64,000 nucleotides of DNA from EW11 sp035765635 (GTDB taxonomy: Bacteria; Verrucomicrobiota; Verrucomicrobiia; Opitutales; Opitutaceae). The notes beneath the pieces are model-generated. The model was not told the DNA's origin. It was given only the letters and a program-made list of their open reading frames with translations, and did not search any database. Positions 42,393 to 49,614 of this stretch are shown piece by piece (the stretch's first letter is position 1; every line of letters begins with the position of its first letter). The stretch is taken from contig DASTWZ010000021.1 of assembly GCA_035765635.1 (NCBI GenBank), positions 47,705 to 111,704 on the forward strand. The letters are read 5' to 3'. The translations under genes were made by a program, and so were the position numbers.

Positions 42393-42646
42393 TCACCTCG
42401 AAACGCGATGAGGGCGGATCATAAAAAAGCGACGAGCTAGAGCAATGGCTGCAAGCGCTCCGGCGGCCACTACTCCATATGATGTTGGCTCCGGGACGGG
42501 AGAACTTAACGGCGTCACGGTAAGGCCCTCGAGCGTAGCAGAGATGTATGTAGTCGTGCGATACCCTGAGTTCGGAAGCAGCTCATAGGCGTAAAAGTTG
42601 AGACTGCGGCCGGAAAAATCAGTCCACTTGGACACGTCTACAAAGA
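42393..42646 (-). pseudogene. C-terminal remnant of a PEP-CTERM protein
   Basis: Minus-strand residues end VPEPTSYGVVAAGALAAIAL followed by ARRFFMIRPHRVSR, a textbook PEP-CTERM sorting tail. Upstream only about 50 residues remain (FYAYELLPNSGYRTTTYIS) before an in-frame TGA. No start codon or signal peptide is found, so the gene has lost its 5' part. Confidence 0.7.
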
Positions 42647-42898
42647 GGCCTCAATGGAATTGCTAACAGTTCCAATGTTTACTCTTGAACCCAAAGCCTC
42701 TTTTATCCTGAACATGTCGTCGCATCCGAGTGAAATCAGCAGAGTGAGATACCCGATGTGCAAGGAGGGCCAGCTGGATTAGCGCTAGCAGAATTCGAAA
42801 TTTAACGGGCTTATTTGGATCGGATGATGCGGCAGGTCTCGCGAGCCGACATCTTTCCCAAAGCTCAAGATTCATTATCAAACAACCGTTGCAACTCT

Positions 42899-43921
42899 AT
42901 GATGCCGGAGCCACCCCCGCTCAGTCCGTCGTATAAGGACAGGAAGACTGGCCTGATCGTTTTTGGCATATTACAAATTTTGCTGGGCGCGTTTTTCGCC
43001 CTGGCGTTGCTTGCGATAATCGCGGGCCATCTCATCGCGGCGCACCGTCCAGAAACGGCCGCGCAAACAGACCCGCGGGCCGTCCTACCGTCGATCGCCA
43101 TGATGGTGTTTTTCATGATCGCGTGCGTCTGGCTCGGCGTCGGTGCAATCAACACGCGTCGTTGGGCACGAGCGATCAACCTCTGCATATCGGCGATGGG
43201 ACTGATTTTTGGAATGTTCACAGTGGTCTCGCTCTTTTGGACACTGCCTGGGGTGGATGCGATGCTCAGCCACAACGCACAACAAACGGGCCAGCAGCTC
43301 CCTGCGACCGCTGTGACATTCGTCAAGGCCGCGATGATCGGGACGACTGTGTTGTTCTACATTGTGATTCCAGGCGCAGCCTTTCTCTTTTACCGCAGTG
43401 AGCACGTCCGCTTGACTTGCGAGGCGCGCGACCCGGTGGTGAGATGGACTGACCGATGCCCGGTGCCCGTCCTCGCAATCGTGCTGCTCCAGTGCGCAGG
43501 AGTCGGCTCGATGCTGCTCTTCACTCCGGTCTATGGTTGGGTTTTCCCATTCTTTGGCCTGCTCCTGCAAGGGCCTGCGGCAATGATATTATATTTGGGC
43601 GCCGCGGTGTTCATGCTCGCAACAGCCTGGGGATTTTATCGTCTGCGACTCACAGCTCTCTGGGCTTATATTGCCGTGATATTAATTTTCGACGCGAGCG
43701 GGGTCGTTACTTTTTCCGGCGGCAAGCTCATGTTATATTATCGAGCGATCGGGCTTCCGGAGGCACAACTGCAGCAACTCAATCAAATGCCGATGTTGCA
43801 TTCTTCGGCTATCGTTTGGTTAGGGGCATTTGGAGCGCTGCTCTATCTGGGTTATTTGCTTTGGTTGAAAAAATATTTCATCGAGCAGGGCTCGGCGGAA
43901 AGTTCTTCCATAATCCGCTGA
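42899..43921 (+). CDS. Multi-spanning membrane protein of unknown function
   Basis: 340 residues from MMPEPPPLSPSYKDRKTGLIVFGIL. Eight or so membrane helices are visible, for example GLIVFGILQILLGAFFALAL, PSIAMMVFFMIACVWLGVGA, GLIFGMFTVVSLFW, GTTVLFYIVIPGAAFLFY and SAIVWLGAFGALLYLGYLLW. The Pro-rich N-terminus faces the cytoplasm. I do not recognise a named family. The chosen start follows an in-frame longer version (42815) that lacks support. Confidence 0.65.
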   Translation: MMPEPPPLSPSYKDRKTGLIVFGILQILLGAFFALALLAIIAGHLIAAHRPETAAQTDPRAVLPSIAMMVFFMIACVWLGVGAINTRRWARAINLCISAMGLIFGMFTVVSLFWTLPGVDAMLSHNAQQTGQQLPATAVTFVKAAMIGTTVLFYIVIPGAAFLFYRSEHVRLTCEARDPVVRWTDRCPVPVLAIVLLQCAGVGSMLLFTPVYGWVFPFFGLLLQGPAAMILYLGAAVFMLATAWGFYRLRLTALWAYIAVILIFDASGVVTFSGGKLMLYYRAIGLPEAQLQQLNQMPMLHSSAIVWLGAFGALLYLGYLLWLKKYFIEQGSAESSSIIR

Positions 43922-43936
43922 GAAGCGCCAAGGGGT

Positions 43937-43986
43937 TTGCTGCGCCGTGCCCCCTTCAGCTCGGCTGTAGGCTGTAGTCTCTTCAG
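43937..43986 (+). repeat. 40-bp dispersed repeat family D, copy 1
   Basis: TTGCTGCGCCGTGCCCCCTT then CAGCTCGGCTGTAG and TCTCTTCAG; GCTGTAG is duplicated in this copy. The other copy is at 49445-49487. Both lie shortly after the stop codon of a plus-strand gene. The left side reads AAGGGG, echoing repeat families B and C. Confidence 0.6.
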
Positions 43987-44089
43987 CTCGGCGCGTTGGG
44001 CCGTGGGCCGCGAAGGGCGCACGCTTACCTGTCACCACAGTTCAGAAGAATGGCTGCAGGAGAAGCGGCGCTAAGTTAGCAAAGATCGC

Positions 44090-45052
44090 TTATTGCGGGC
44101 GCGTTTCGCTGAGCCAACGCTCGCACAGTTCGCGAGCAGCTTCTGGCCATGCAGGATACGTGAAACCAAAGTTCGATTGAATCAAACGAGTTGGAACAAC
44201 TCTGCGGCTCTTTAAAATCAGCTCTGTTTCCGTGCGCATACAATACGCGGCAATGGGTAACAGCCAGGCTGGACCCGCCAGAGCGAACTTTTTACCCCAA
44301 GCACGACAAAGCGTCTCCATGAAATCCTGATTGGGAAGCGGATTGGGAGCAGCCAGATTCACAGGACCGCTCAGCTCAGAATGCGTAATTAACCAGAGAA
44401 CGGCGGCGATGAAGTCATTTTCGTGGATCCAGGAGACAAATTGGCGTCCGCTCCCGGCTCGGCCTCCCACACCGAGGCGAACAAGGTGAAGCAACATATC
44501 AAAGATGCCGCCGCGATCGGGACTGAGGATCAGAGCCGAGCGCATGAGGACAACGCGAGTGTTTGGCAGGCTTGCGGCAGTGGCCGCCGCTTCCCAGCGC
44601 TTTGCGACTTCTATGCTGAAGCGCCAGCTCTCGGGAACGTCGAGTTCGCGACCACCGATTTCTCCTTCGAGTTCGTCATTTGCGCGATCGAAGCGATGCG
44701 AATAAATCGTAGCCGTGCTGGCCTGAAGCCAGACCTTGGGCGGCGTCACCGATTTTTGGAGTGCGCGGAGAAGAACGGCCGTTGTGTCGACGCGCGATTC
44801 CAAGATTTCGCGGCGGTTTCTTTTAGTATAGCGACAATTGACACTACGACCGCACAAGTTGATCAGCACATCTGTTTCATCCAGGCAAGCGGTCCAAGAC
44901 CCGAGGGTCTTTCCATCCCAATGCACTGTTTCGCAACCAGGTTGGGCAGTCTGGTTGCGGCAGAGCAACGTGACCGAGTCTCCTCGCGCTTCGAAGGCCC
45001 GACGAAGAATTGCACCAACCTGACCTGTGCCACCCGCAATCAGTATATTCAT
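44090..45052 (-). CDS. TIGR01777-type NAD-dependent epimerase (SDR39U1-like)
   Basis: 320 residues. The nucleotide-binding start is MNILIAGGTGQVGAILRRAF. Family signatures are DVLINLCGRSVNCRYTKRNR and EILESRVDTTAVLLRAL, QASTATIYSHRFD, and a C-terminal DUF1731-like segment (FALAGPAWLLPIAAYCMRTE, ELILKSRRVVPTRL). It is an atypical SDR of unknown substrate. It follows the membrane gene by 33 bp and is likely co-transcribed under the GbsR-type operator. Confidence 0.9.
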   Translation of the reverse strand: MNILIAGGTGQVGAILRRAFEARGDSVTLLCRNQTAQPGCETVHWDGKTLGSWTACLDETDVLINLCGRSVNCRYTKRNRREILESRVDTTAVLLRALQKSVTPPKVWLQASTATIYSHRFDRANDELEGEIGGRELDVPESWRFSIEVAKRWEAAATAASLPNTRVVLMRSALILSPDRGGIFDMLLHLVRLGVGGRAGSGRQFVSWIHENDFIAAVLWLITHSELSGPVNLAAPNPLPNQDFMETLCRAWGKKFALAGPAWLLPIAAYCMRTETELILKSRRVVPTRLIQSNFGFTYPAWPEAARELCERWLSETRPQ

Positions 45053-45085
45053 GGGATTAGCGTTTCGCTAAAACGCGCGGTCCAA

Positions 45086-45475
45086 TCACGGGCTCGGAGT
45101 CAATGCCGGAGGCATTCCCGTCCCTGCGGCACGAGTTCCCTTCCGACGCATTTTGTCGAAATTGAACATATTGAAAAAATGCATTCCGCCCAAGACAACG
45201 AGGACCAGCCCCAACTTCGTGCTCAAAAACTCGAAGCTCTCCTGCAAGGTGCTCGGCTTCGCTCCGTATTTTAACGCAAGGGCGATATACCCGATGTTGA
45301 TTAGATAGAATCCGACGACGAGCAGGTGGTTAACCGAATCGGCCATCGTCTCATTGCCGTGGAACGCCTGGACCAAAAAAATCCGACCGTTCCGGTGCAA
45401 TGTGCCGGCGACCCAAATCGTCAGGACAACGCTTACTGGGAGATAGATAGCATAGCAGATTACGACAGTATTCAT
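45086..45475 (-). CDS. Small integral membrane protein
   Basis: 129 residues with three membrane helices (VVICYAIYLPVSVVLTIWVA, LLVVGFYLINIGYIALALKY, KLGLVLVVLGGMHFFNMFNF). Conserved NHLLVVGFYLINIGY and HFFNMF patterns occur in uncharacterised proteins that are often next to GbsR/MarR regulators. AAAGGAAAAATT just before ATG is a good ribosome-binding site, and a perfect 20-bp palindrome lies 30 bp upstream of the start. Confidence 0.75.
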   Translation of the reverse strand: MNTVVICYAIYLPVSVVLTIWVAGTLHRNGRIFLVQAFHGNETMADSVNHLLVVGFYLINIGYIALALKYGAKPSTLQESFEFLSTKLGLVLVVLGGMHFFNMFNFDKMRRKGTRAAGTGMPPALTPSP

Positions 45476-45505
45476 AATTTTTCCTTTCTAGCTTTGGTTG
45501 CAGAC

Positions 45506-45525
45506 ATTTCTGTCGTGACAGAAAT
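45506..45525. promoter_or_regulatory. 20-bp palindromic operator upstream of the membrane gene
   Basis: ATTTCTGTCGTGACAGAAAT has perfect 9-bp arms around two bases. The same motif occurs at 46078-46097 in front of the GbsR-type regulator. The two sites are probably the binding sites of that regulator. Confidence 0.75.
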
Positions 45526-45543
45526 AAACAGTGAAAAAAAGGG

Positions 45544-46077
45544 TCAGCCACCCGCGAGCCGGAAAACCGCGTCGCCCATTTGTGCGAAACGTTTCATGGC
45601 CTTGGGCGAAAGGCCCGAAGCGCGTTCTCCCCAGCTATTCGCGAGTTCGAAAAATTCGAGCATCTCCATCAGTCGGTCTCGGGCCGTCTCGTCTTCGGAG
45701 GTCGGTTTCTTAACCGAGGCAGCGGTTTCCACACACTCCCGCAACACATGAAGCGTTGGGTCGGCTTCCCGACGTTTTCGTTCCTGAAGAATCAATCGAA
45801 AGGTGGCCCAAACATCGGGAAGAGCCTCAAAATGCTCGCGGCGATCTCCGATCAGATGAATGTTGCGCACAATGCCCCAGCTTTGCAGGTCGCGAAGGCT
45901 CGAACTCACGTTCGAACGGGCGATCGACAGCGTCTCCGCAATTTCCTCGGCGGGCATCGGTCGCCCGGCAATGTAGAGCACAGCATGAATCTGCGCGACC
46001 GATCGGTTAATGCCCCACTTCGTCCCCATCTCTCCCCAATGGAGAACAAACTTCTGCATAACCGGCGTGAGCTTCAT
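45544..46077 (-). CDS. GbsR/MarR-family transcriptional regulator
   Basis: 177 residues from MKLTPVMQKFVLHWGEMGTKWG; ATG 46077 is chosen over a longer frame. The winged-helix signature is AQIHAVLYIAGRPMPAEEIAETL and SIARSNVSSSLRDLQSWGIV, followed by HLIGDRREHFEALPDVWATF, typical of GbsR-like repressors. The C-terminal helices would dimerise. The gene is the first of three on this strand. A 20-bp palindrome abuts its start codon, suggesting tight autorepression. The TGA stop is part of a TGACCC repeat-like motif. Confidence 0.88.
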   Translation of the reverse strand: MKLTPVMQKFVLHWGEMGTKWGINRSVAQIHAVLYIAGRPMPAEEIAETLSIARSNVSSSLRDLQSWGIVRNIHLIGDRREHFEALPDVWATFRLILQERKRREADPTLHVLRECVETAASVKKPTSEDETARDRLMEMLEFFELANSWGERASGLSPKAMKRFAQMGDAVFRLAGG

Positions 46078-46097
46078 ATTTCTGTAATGACAGAAAT
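46078..46097. promoter_or_regulatory. 20-bp palindromic operator at the regulator start
   Basis: ATTTCTGTAATGACAGAAAT has 8-bp perfect arms and touches the ATG at 46077. It occupies the place where a ribosome-binding site would be, so binding there could block transcription, and a leaderless message is possible. Confidence 0.7.
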
Positions 46098-46132
46098 GAC
46101 GATTCATGCAAGAATTTTTGCCTGCGTCGAAT

Positions 46133-46300
46133 AAGGGGTCGAGTCTCAGCACGTTGCAAAACGCGTAACCGACTTTGATTTCGCGTATATTCAGCCCGCG
46201 AGAGATGCTTCGACTGATTGCACGGGAATTTCAGAACCCAACCGTGCCGCCTTTCCGAAGAGATGACCGCTTCTGTTACATGCTGCGCCGTGAACCCCTT
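46133..46300. repeat. 167-bp palindromic repeat family C, copy 2
   Basis: Starts AAGGGGTCGAGTCTCAGCAC and ends GCTGCGCCGTGAACCCCTT. The interior CGTAACCGACTTTGATTT and CTTTCCGAAGAGATGACCG match copy 1. The arms have diverged more than in copy 1. It sits between the GbsR-type gene and the VOC gene. Confidence 0.75.
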
Positions 46301-46317
46301 AGCGCTTACGCAACCGC

Positions 46318-46719
46318 TCAAGTCTGCGGCGCGTCGCTCATGTAGTAGAGTCCCCAACCGTGACCGTCAGGGTCGACAAAGCTGTGTGAATACATGAAGC
46401 CGAGGTCCTCTGGTTTGTCGTACGTCGAACCTCCCGCCGCCAAGGCCCTCGCGACAAGATCGTCGACGACTTGGCGGCTTTCGCACTGCAGGTTGATCAG
46501 GAGTTCCACGGCCTTCGATGTATCGCATATTGCCTTGGGCGTGAATTCGCGGAATTTCGAATGAGTCGCCAGCACGACGGAAATTGTGTCGCTGATGACA
46601 ATCATGGCTCCCTCGTCGCCGGTAACCTGCGGATTTTCGGAAAAGCCCAGGGCTTTGAAAAACTTCTTCGACTTCGCCAAGTCCGCGACCGGGATGTTAA
46701 GACATATTTGTTTGATCAT
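46318..46719 (-). CDS. VOC-superfamily (glyoxalase-like) protein
   Basis: 133 residues from MIKQICLNIPVADLAKSKKF. Two beta-alpha-beta modules are present, with GDEGAMIVISDTISVVL in the first and DLGFMYSHSFVDPDGHGWGL in the second. This resembles the YaeR/PhnB-like group of VOC proteins that may bind a metal or a small electrophile. The ATG at 46719 is chosen; the longer upstream frame contains no family sequence. Confidence 0.85.
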   Translation of the reverse strand: MIKQICLNIPVADLAKSKKFFKALGFSENPQVTGDEGAMIVISDTISVVLATHSKFREFTPKAICDTSKAVELLINLQCESRQVVDDLVARALAAGGSTYDKPEDLGFMYSHSFVDPDGHGWGLYYMSDAPQT

Positions 46720-46914
46720 GGTAGGTACTATCAGTCGAACGGCGGATATCATTTTCGACAGAGCTTCGTGTTTCGTCTGACTATTATGGGGCCTACCCCC
46801 TGATTGCTTCTCTAATGCGGGGGTACTCAGGTTTTTGCCTGCGGTAACAAAGTAGCTTGTCCGATGCCGTTGGCACCGGGTTTCAACTACGATTTTCTGG
46901 TGACCCCACTGCTC

Positions 46915-47026
46915 ATGAAACGAAAGTTTGCATTTTTTTGCGCAATCATCCTCTCCAGTACCGGACTGACTTCCAGTCTCTCGGCACAATTTGTCACGCT
47001 CACTCCCTTGTCATTCGGCTCCAACC
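46915..47026 (+). pseudogene. 5' remnant of a secreted-protein gene
   Basis: ATG 46915 begins MKRKFAFFCAIILSSTGLTS, a clean signal peptide ending near LSAQ, followed by only about 13 mature residues (FVTLTPLSFGSNH). The reading then runs straight into the right arm of repeat family C and stops. The gene body is absent. Confidence 0.55.
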
Positions 47027-47080
47027 ATGCCGCCTTTCCGAAGAGATGACCGTTTCTGTTGCATGCTGCGACGTGACCCC
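47027..47080. repeat. Repeat family C, right arm only
   Basis: CTTTCCGAAGAGATGACCG then TGTTGCATGCTGCGACGTGA and CCCCTT match the right third of family C. It truncates a signal-peptide remnant on its left and abuts attC-like sequence on its right. Confidence 0.7.
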
Positions 47081-47109
47081 TTCTGCCCACGTATTATTAA
47101 ACATTAGGC
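47081..47109 (+). other. Degenerate attC-like 3' end before vapBC
   Basis: ATTAAACATTAGGC at 47096-47109 closely matches ATTAAACGTTAGAC at the end of the attC-like site after vapC (47922-47935). The first base of the GTTRRRY core is A here. Together the two bracket vapBC as a gene cassette. Confidence 0.45.
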
Positions 47110-47150
47110 TCCCATTCGGCCGGCTTTAGTTCATTGCGCTGGCTGCTTGA

Positions 47151-47170
47151 CTTACGGTTACTGTCGTAAG
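47151..47170. promoter_or_regulatory. Putative vapBC operator
   Basis: CTTACGGTTACTGTCGTAAG has perfect 6-bp arms around 8 bases and ends 10 bp before vapB. It is well placed for autorepression by the antitoxin complex. Confidence 0.5.
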
Positions 47171-47180
47171 ACGGCAAGCC

Positions 47181-47435
47181 ATGGTGATAAAGCTATCGAC
47201 GAAGGGGCAGATCGTTCTGCCCAAGCAAGCTCGAATGCATCTTCATCTCAGACCTGGCACTAAGCTGGTCTGCCGTGTGGAAGGAGAATCGATCGTTCTT
47301 ACGCCCGAGCATCCGCCGATCGAGCGACCAAGGCTCGTACGAGACTCGATTACCGGCCTCATGGTTAGCAAATCTGCAGCTAGCGTTAAGGTCACAAGCG
47401 ACGATGTCAGAGCGGCCCTTTTGGACTTCCCGTGA
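47181..47435 (+). CDS. vapB: AbrB-family antitoxin (VapB type)
   Basis: 84 residues. The N-terminal SpoVT/AbrB swapped-hairpin domain reads MVIKLSTKGQIVLPKQARMH and LHLRPGTKLVCRVEGESIVL. The C-terminal part (VKVTSDDVRAALLDFP) would wrap around the toxin. Its TGA overlaps the GTG start of the toxin (GTGA), giving coupled translation. It neutralises the PIN RNase and probably represses its own promoter. Confidence 0.9.
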   Translation: MVIKLSTKGQIVLPKQARMHLHLRPGTKLVCRVEGESIVLTPEHPPIERPRLVRDSITGLMVSKSAASVKVTSDDVRAALLDFP

Positions 47436-47830
47436 GATACTTGCTCGACGTGAACGTCTTGGTGGCGTTAGCCAACACTGGGCATACGTTGCATGCTCAG
47501 GCTAGGTCTTGGTACGCTTCCATTAGCGGAGTCGCCGCTGGTCTTCACACTTGCTCGATTACTGAGTTAGGTTTTGTCCGTGTGGCGGTTGCCACCGGAC
47601 TCCATCCCGACGTGATTTCAGCAAAAACAGCTCTTGAGGCACTCAAATCGTCGTCCCGAGTTCGTTTTGAGCTAGTGTCCGATGATCTATGGGCGTCTAG
47701 CTTGCCGTCGTTCGTAAAGACTCCACAGAAGGCTACCGACGGTCACCTTTTGGGCCTGGCGAAGCATCATGCCATGAAGCTGGTCACCTTGGATAAAGGC
47801 ATTCCCGGCGCGCAGTACATTGGTTCATGA
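47432..47830 (+). CDS. vapC: PIN-domain ribonuclease toxin (VapC type)
   Basis: 132 residues from a GTG that overlaps the antitoxin stop. The PIN acidic residues appear in MRYLLDVNVLVAL (Asp6), CSITELGFVRVA (Glu), ATDGHLLGLAKHHAMKL (Asp) and LVTLDKGIPG (Asp). It should cleave RNA, commonly tRNA or rRNA, when free of VapB. The stop codon is one base upstream of a sequence fitting the 5' core of an integron attC site. Confidence 0.92.
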   Translation: MRYLLDVNVLVALANTGHTLHAQARSWYASISGVAAGLHTCSITELGFVRVAVATGLHPDVISAKTALEALKSSSRVRFELVSDDLWASSLPSFVKTPQKATDGHLLGLAKHHAMKLVTLDKGIPGAQYIGS

Positions 47831-47831
47831 G

Positions 47832-47935
47832 GCCTAACTGTCGAGTCGCTAGAACCAACGCCCAAAGCCGTCACGCATCCTGCTGACGCAGGCTGCGCGC
47901 CGGCTTAAGGCGTGGCTCATCATTAAACGTTAGAC
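47832..47935 (+). other. Integron attC-like recombination site
   Basis: GCCTAAC at 47832-47838 fits RYYYAAC, and GTTAGAC at 47929-47935 fits GTTRRRY; their CTAAC/GTTAG parts pair. Inside, AACGCCCAAAGCCG faces CGGCTTAAGGCGT, forming the imperfect stem expected of a folded attC bottom strand. The site follows directly after a toxin-antitoxin pair, a typical cassette cargo. No integrase is in the window. Confidence 0.6.
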
Positions 47936-47985
47936 GAGGGTTTGTTGATTGATCATAGCGCTCCCGCGCTCTTCCTTGGACGCAA

Positions 47986-49416
47986 ATGACACCGAAACGC
48001 ACACTTTACTTTGCCGCGTCACTCTTCCTCAGCGTCATCGCGCCGGCATTTGCCGGCAGTCAGGAAAAAGCAGACATTCCAGCGGCGGCTTCTAACGCCT
48101 GGAATGCGCCGGACGCGATCAATCCTATCCTTCCGGGCTACTTTGCGGATCCCTCATTTTTGGAAGACAACGGCGCATTCTATATCTATGCGACGATCGA
48201 TCCCTGGGGCGGAGACGAATTGGCCTGCTGGAAATCAACCGATTTGAAATCGTGGACGTTTCATCGGCTGAACTGGCCGACGAAGCAGGCCTGCACCAGT
48301 CCGACTTCACGCGGCGCCAAGGTCTGGGCGCCATCCGTCATCAAAAAGGCTGACGGCAAGTTCTATATGTACGTCTCCGTCGGCAGCGAAGTCTGGGTCG
48401 GTCACGCCGAAACGCCGCTCGGTCCGTGGCACGATGCGCACGGAGGCACTCCCCTGATTCCCGGCGATTTTCGCCCGGGCTATCACATGATCGATGCAGA
48501 ATGTTTTATCGATAAGGACGGGATCGCGTATCTTTACTGGGGCTCGGGTTGGGATTGGAAGAACGGCCGCTGTTTCGCGGTAAAGCTCGGAGCGGACATG
48601 GCTTCGTTTGCGGGCGACGCTGTCGACGTTACGCCAAAGGACGGCCACTATTTCGAGGGCCCTTATCTTATTCGGCGAGGCGATGTGTACATGCTGATGT
48701 ACTCCGACGGCATAACGATGAAAGACACCTACCGTGTGTACTACGCCACGGGAAAAGCACCGCTCGGGCCATTTGTAGAAGCGACATCGACTGACAACCC
48801 CATTCTGGAATCAGATCGCTCGCAGAACATCATCAGCCCGGGGCACCACGCCGTTTTTGAACACGATGGCAAATCGTATATATTATATCATCGCCATCGG
48901 TTGCCCTACGTCGTGGATACGGCTTTCCGCCAGATCTGCGTCGACGAACTCCGAGTTACAAATGATGGGACGATCAAAAAGGTGACGCCCTCCCACTTCG
49001 GCCCCGCGACGCTCAAGCTAGGCCGGCCCAGCGGATTGCCGATTGTGCACAGCGAGGCATCGAGTGAGCTCGATTCTCTTCATAGTGCCAGCCGTGCCTT
49101 CGACGACAACTACGCGACTCGCTGGTCGCCTGCTGCGAACGATTCGGCTCCGACGCTTACGGTTGATCTCGGATCCGTGCAGCAGGGCTTCCGCTCCGAG
49201 CTGCGACCCGAGTACGCGTGGAAGGATTACCACATCGCGATCGAAACCTCAGCCGACGGCAAGGCGTGGACCACCGTCGCCGCCGACACCGAGCCGGTTT
49301 CAGGCTCGCCTATTGTTCAATACGTGACTCATCCCACGCGTTATGTGCGTCTCCGCTTCGCCTCGGCAAAAGAAGCGCCGAGCCTCATCGAGTGGACGTT
49401 TTTCCCCGGCAAATAA
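47986..49416 (+). CDS. Glycoside hydrolase family 43 protein with C-terminal F5/8-type C domain
   Basis: 476 residues with a signal peptide (LYFAASLFLSVIAPAFAGSQ). The five-bladed propeller shows the three catalytic acids: Asp in GYFADPSFLEDNG (about 53), Asp in HMIDAECFIDKDG (about 168) and Glu in HYFEGPYLIRRGDVY (about 223). From about residue 350 there is a discoidin-like carbohydrate-binding domain (SRAFDDNYATRWSPAANDS...VDLGSVQQGF). Likely an arabinofuranosidase or xylosidase/galactosidase acting on plant side chains. Confidence 0.92.
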   Translation: MTPKRTLYFAASLFLSVIAPAFAGSQEKADIPAAASNAWNAPDAINPILPGYFADPSFLEDNGAFYIYATIDPWGGDELACWKSTDLKSWTFHRLNWPTKQACTSPTSRGAKVWAPSVIKKADGKFYMYVSVGSEVWVGHAETPLGPWHDAHGGTPLIPGDFRPGYHMIDAECFIDKDGIAYLYWGSGWDWKNGRCFAVKLGADMASFAGDAVDVTPKDGHYFEGPYLIRRGDVYMLMYSDGITMKDTYRVYYATGKAPLGPFVEATSTDNPILESDRSQNIISPGHHAVFEHDGKSYILYHRHRLPYVVDTAFRQICVDELRVTNDGTIKKVTPSHFGPATLKLGRPSGLPIVHSEASSELDSLHSASRAFDDNYATRWSPAANDSAPTLTVDLGSVQQGFRSELRPEYAWKDYHIAIETSADGKAWTTVAADTEPVSGSPIVQYVTHPTRYVRLRFASAKEAPSLIEWTFFPGK

Positions 49417-49444
49417 TGGGCCCTGAATTTTCTACCAATGGAGG

Positions 49445-49487
49445 TTGCTGCGCCGTGCTCCCTTCAGCTCGGCTGTAGTCTCTTCAG
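49445..49487 (+). repeat. 40-bp dispersed repeat family D, copy 2
   Basis: TTGCTGCGCCGTGCTCCCTT then CAGCTCGGCTGTAGTCTCTT matches 43937-43986 apart from one duplicated GCTGTAG and a T/C change. It lies 28 bp after the GH43 stop. Confidence 0.6.
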
Positions 49488-49614
49488 ATTTTCGAAGCCA
49501 ACCAAGTGGAGAGCATCCCGGCAGTGCTGAATCTGCCAGGATTGGTCTTAAGGGCAGCAAAACTCAAAGTTTTTTGTACGGTTTTTTGTCAGAGCGGGTG
49601 ATACGATGTGACGC

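Noticed and set aside
42165..42424. Plus-strand reading frame with protein-like sequence (FGFAVAARSTPGKFPFVVDE)
   Set aside because: It has no ATG, GTG or TTG start, is cut by an upstream stop, and overlaps the PEP-CTERM remnant; it may be a relic but cannot be supported as a gene.
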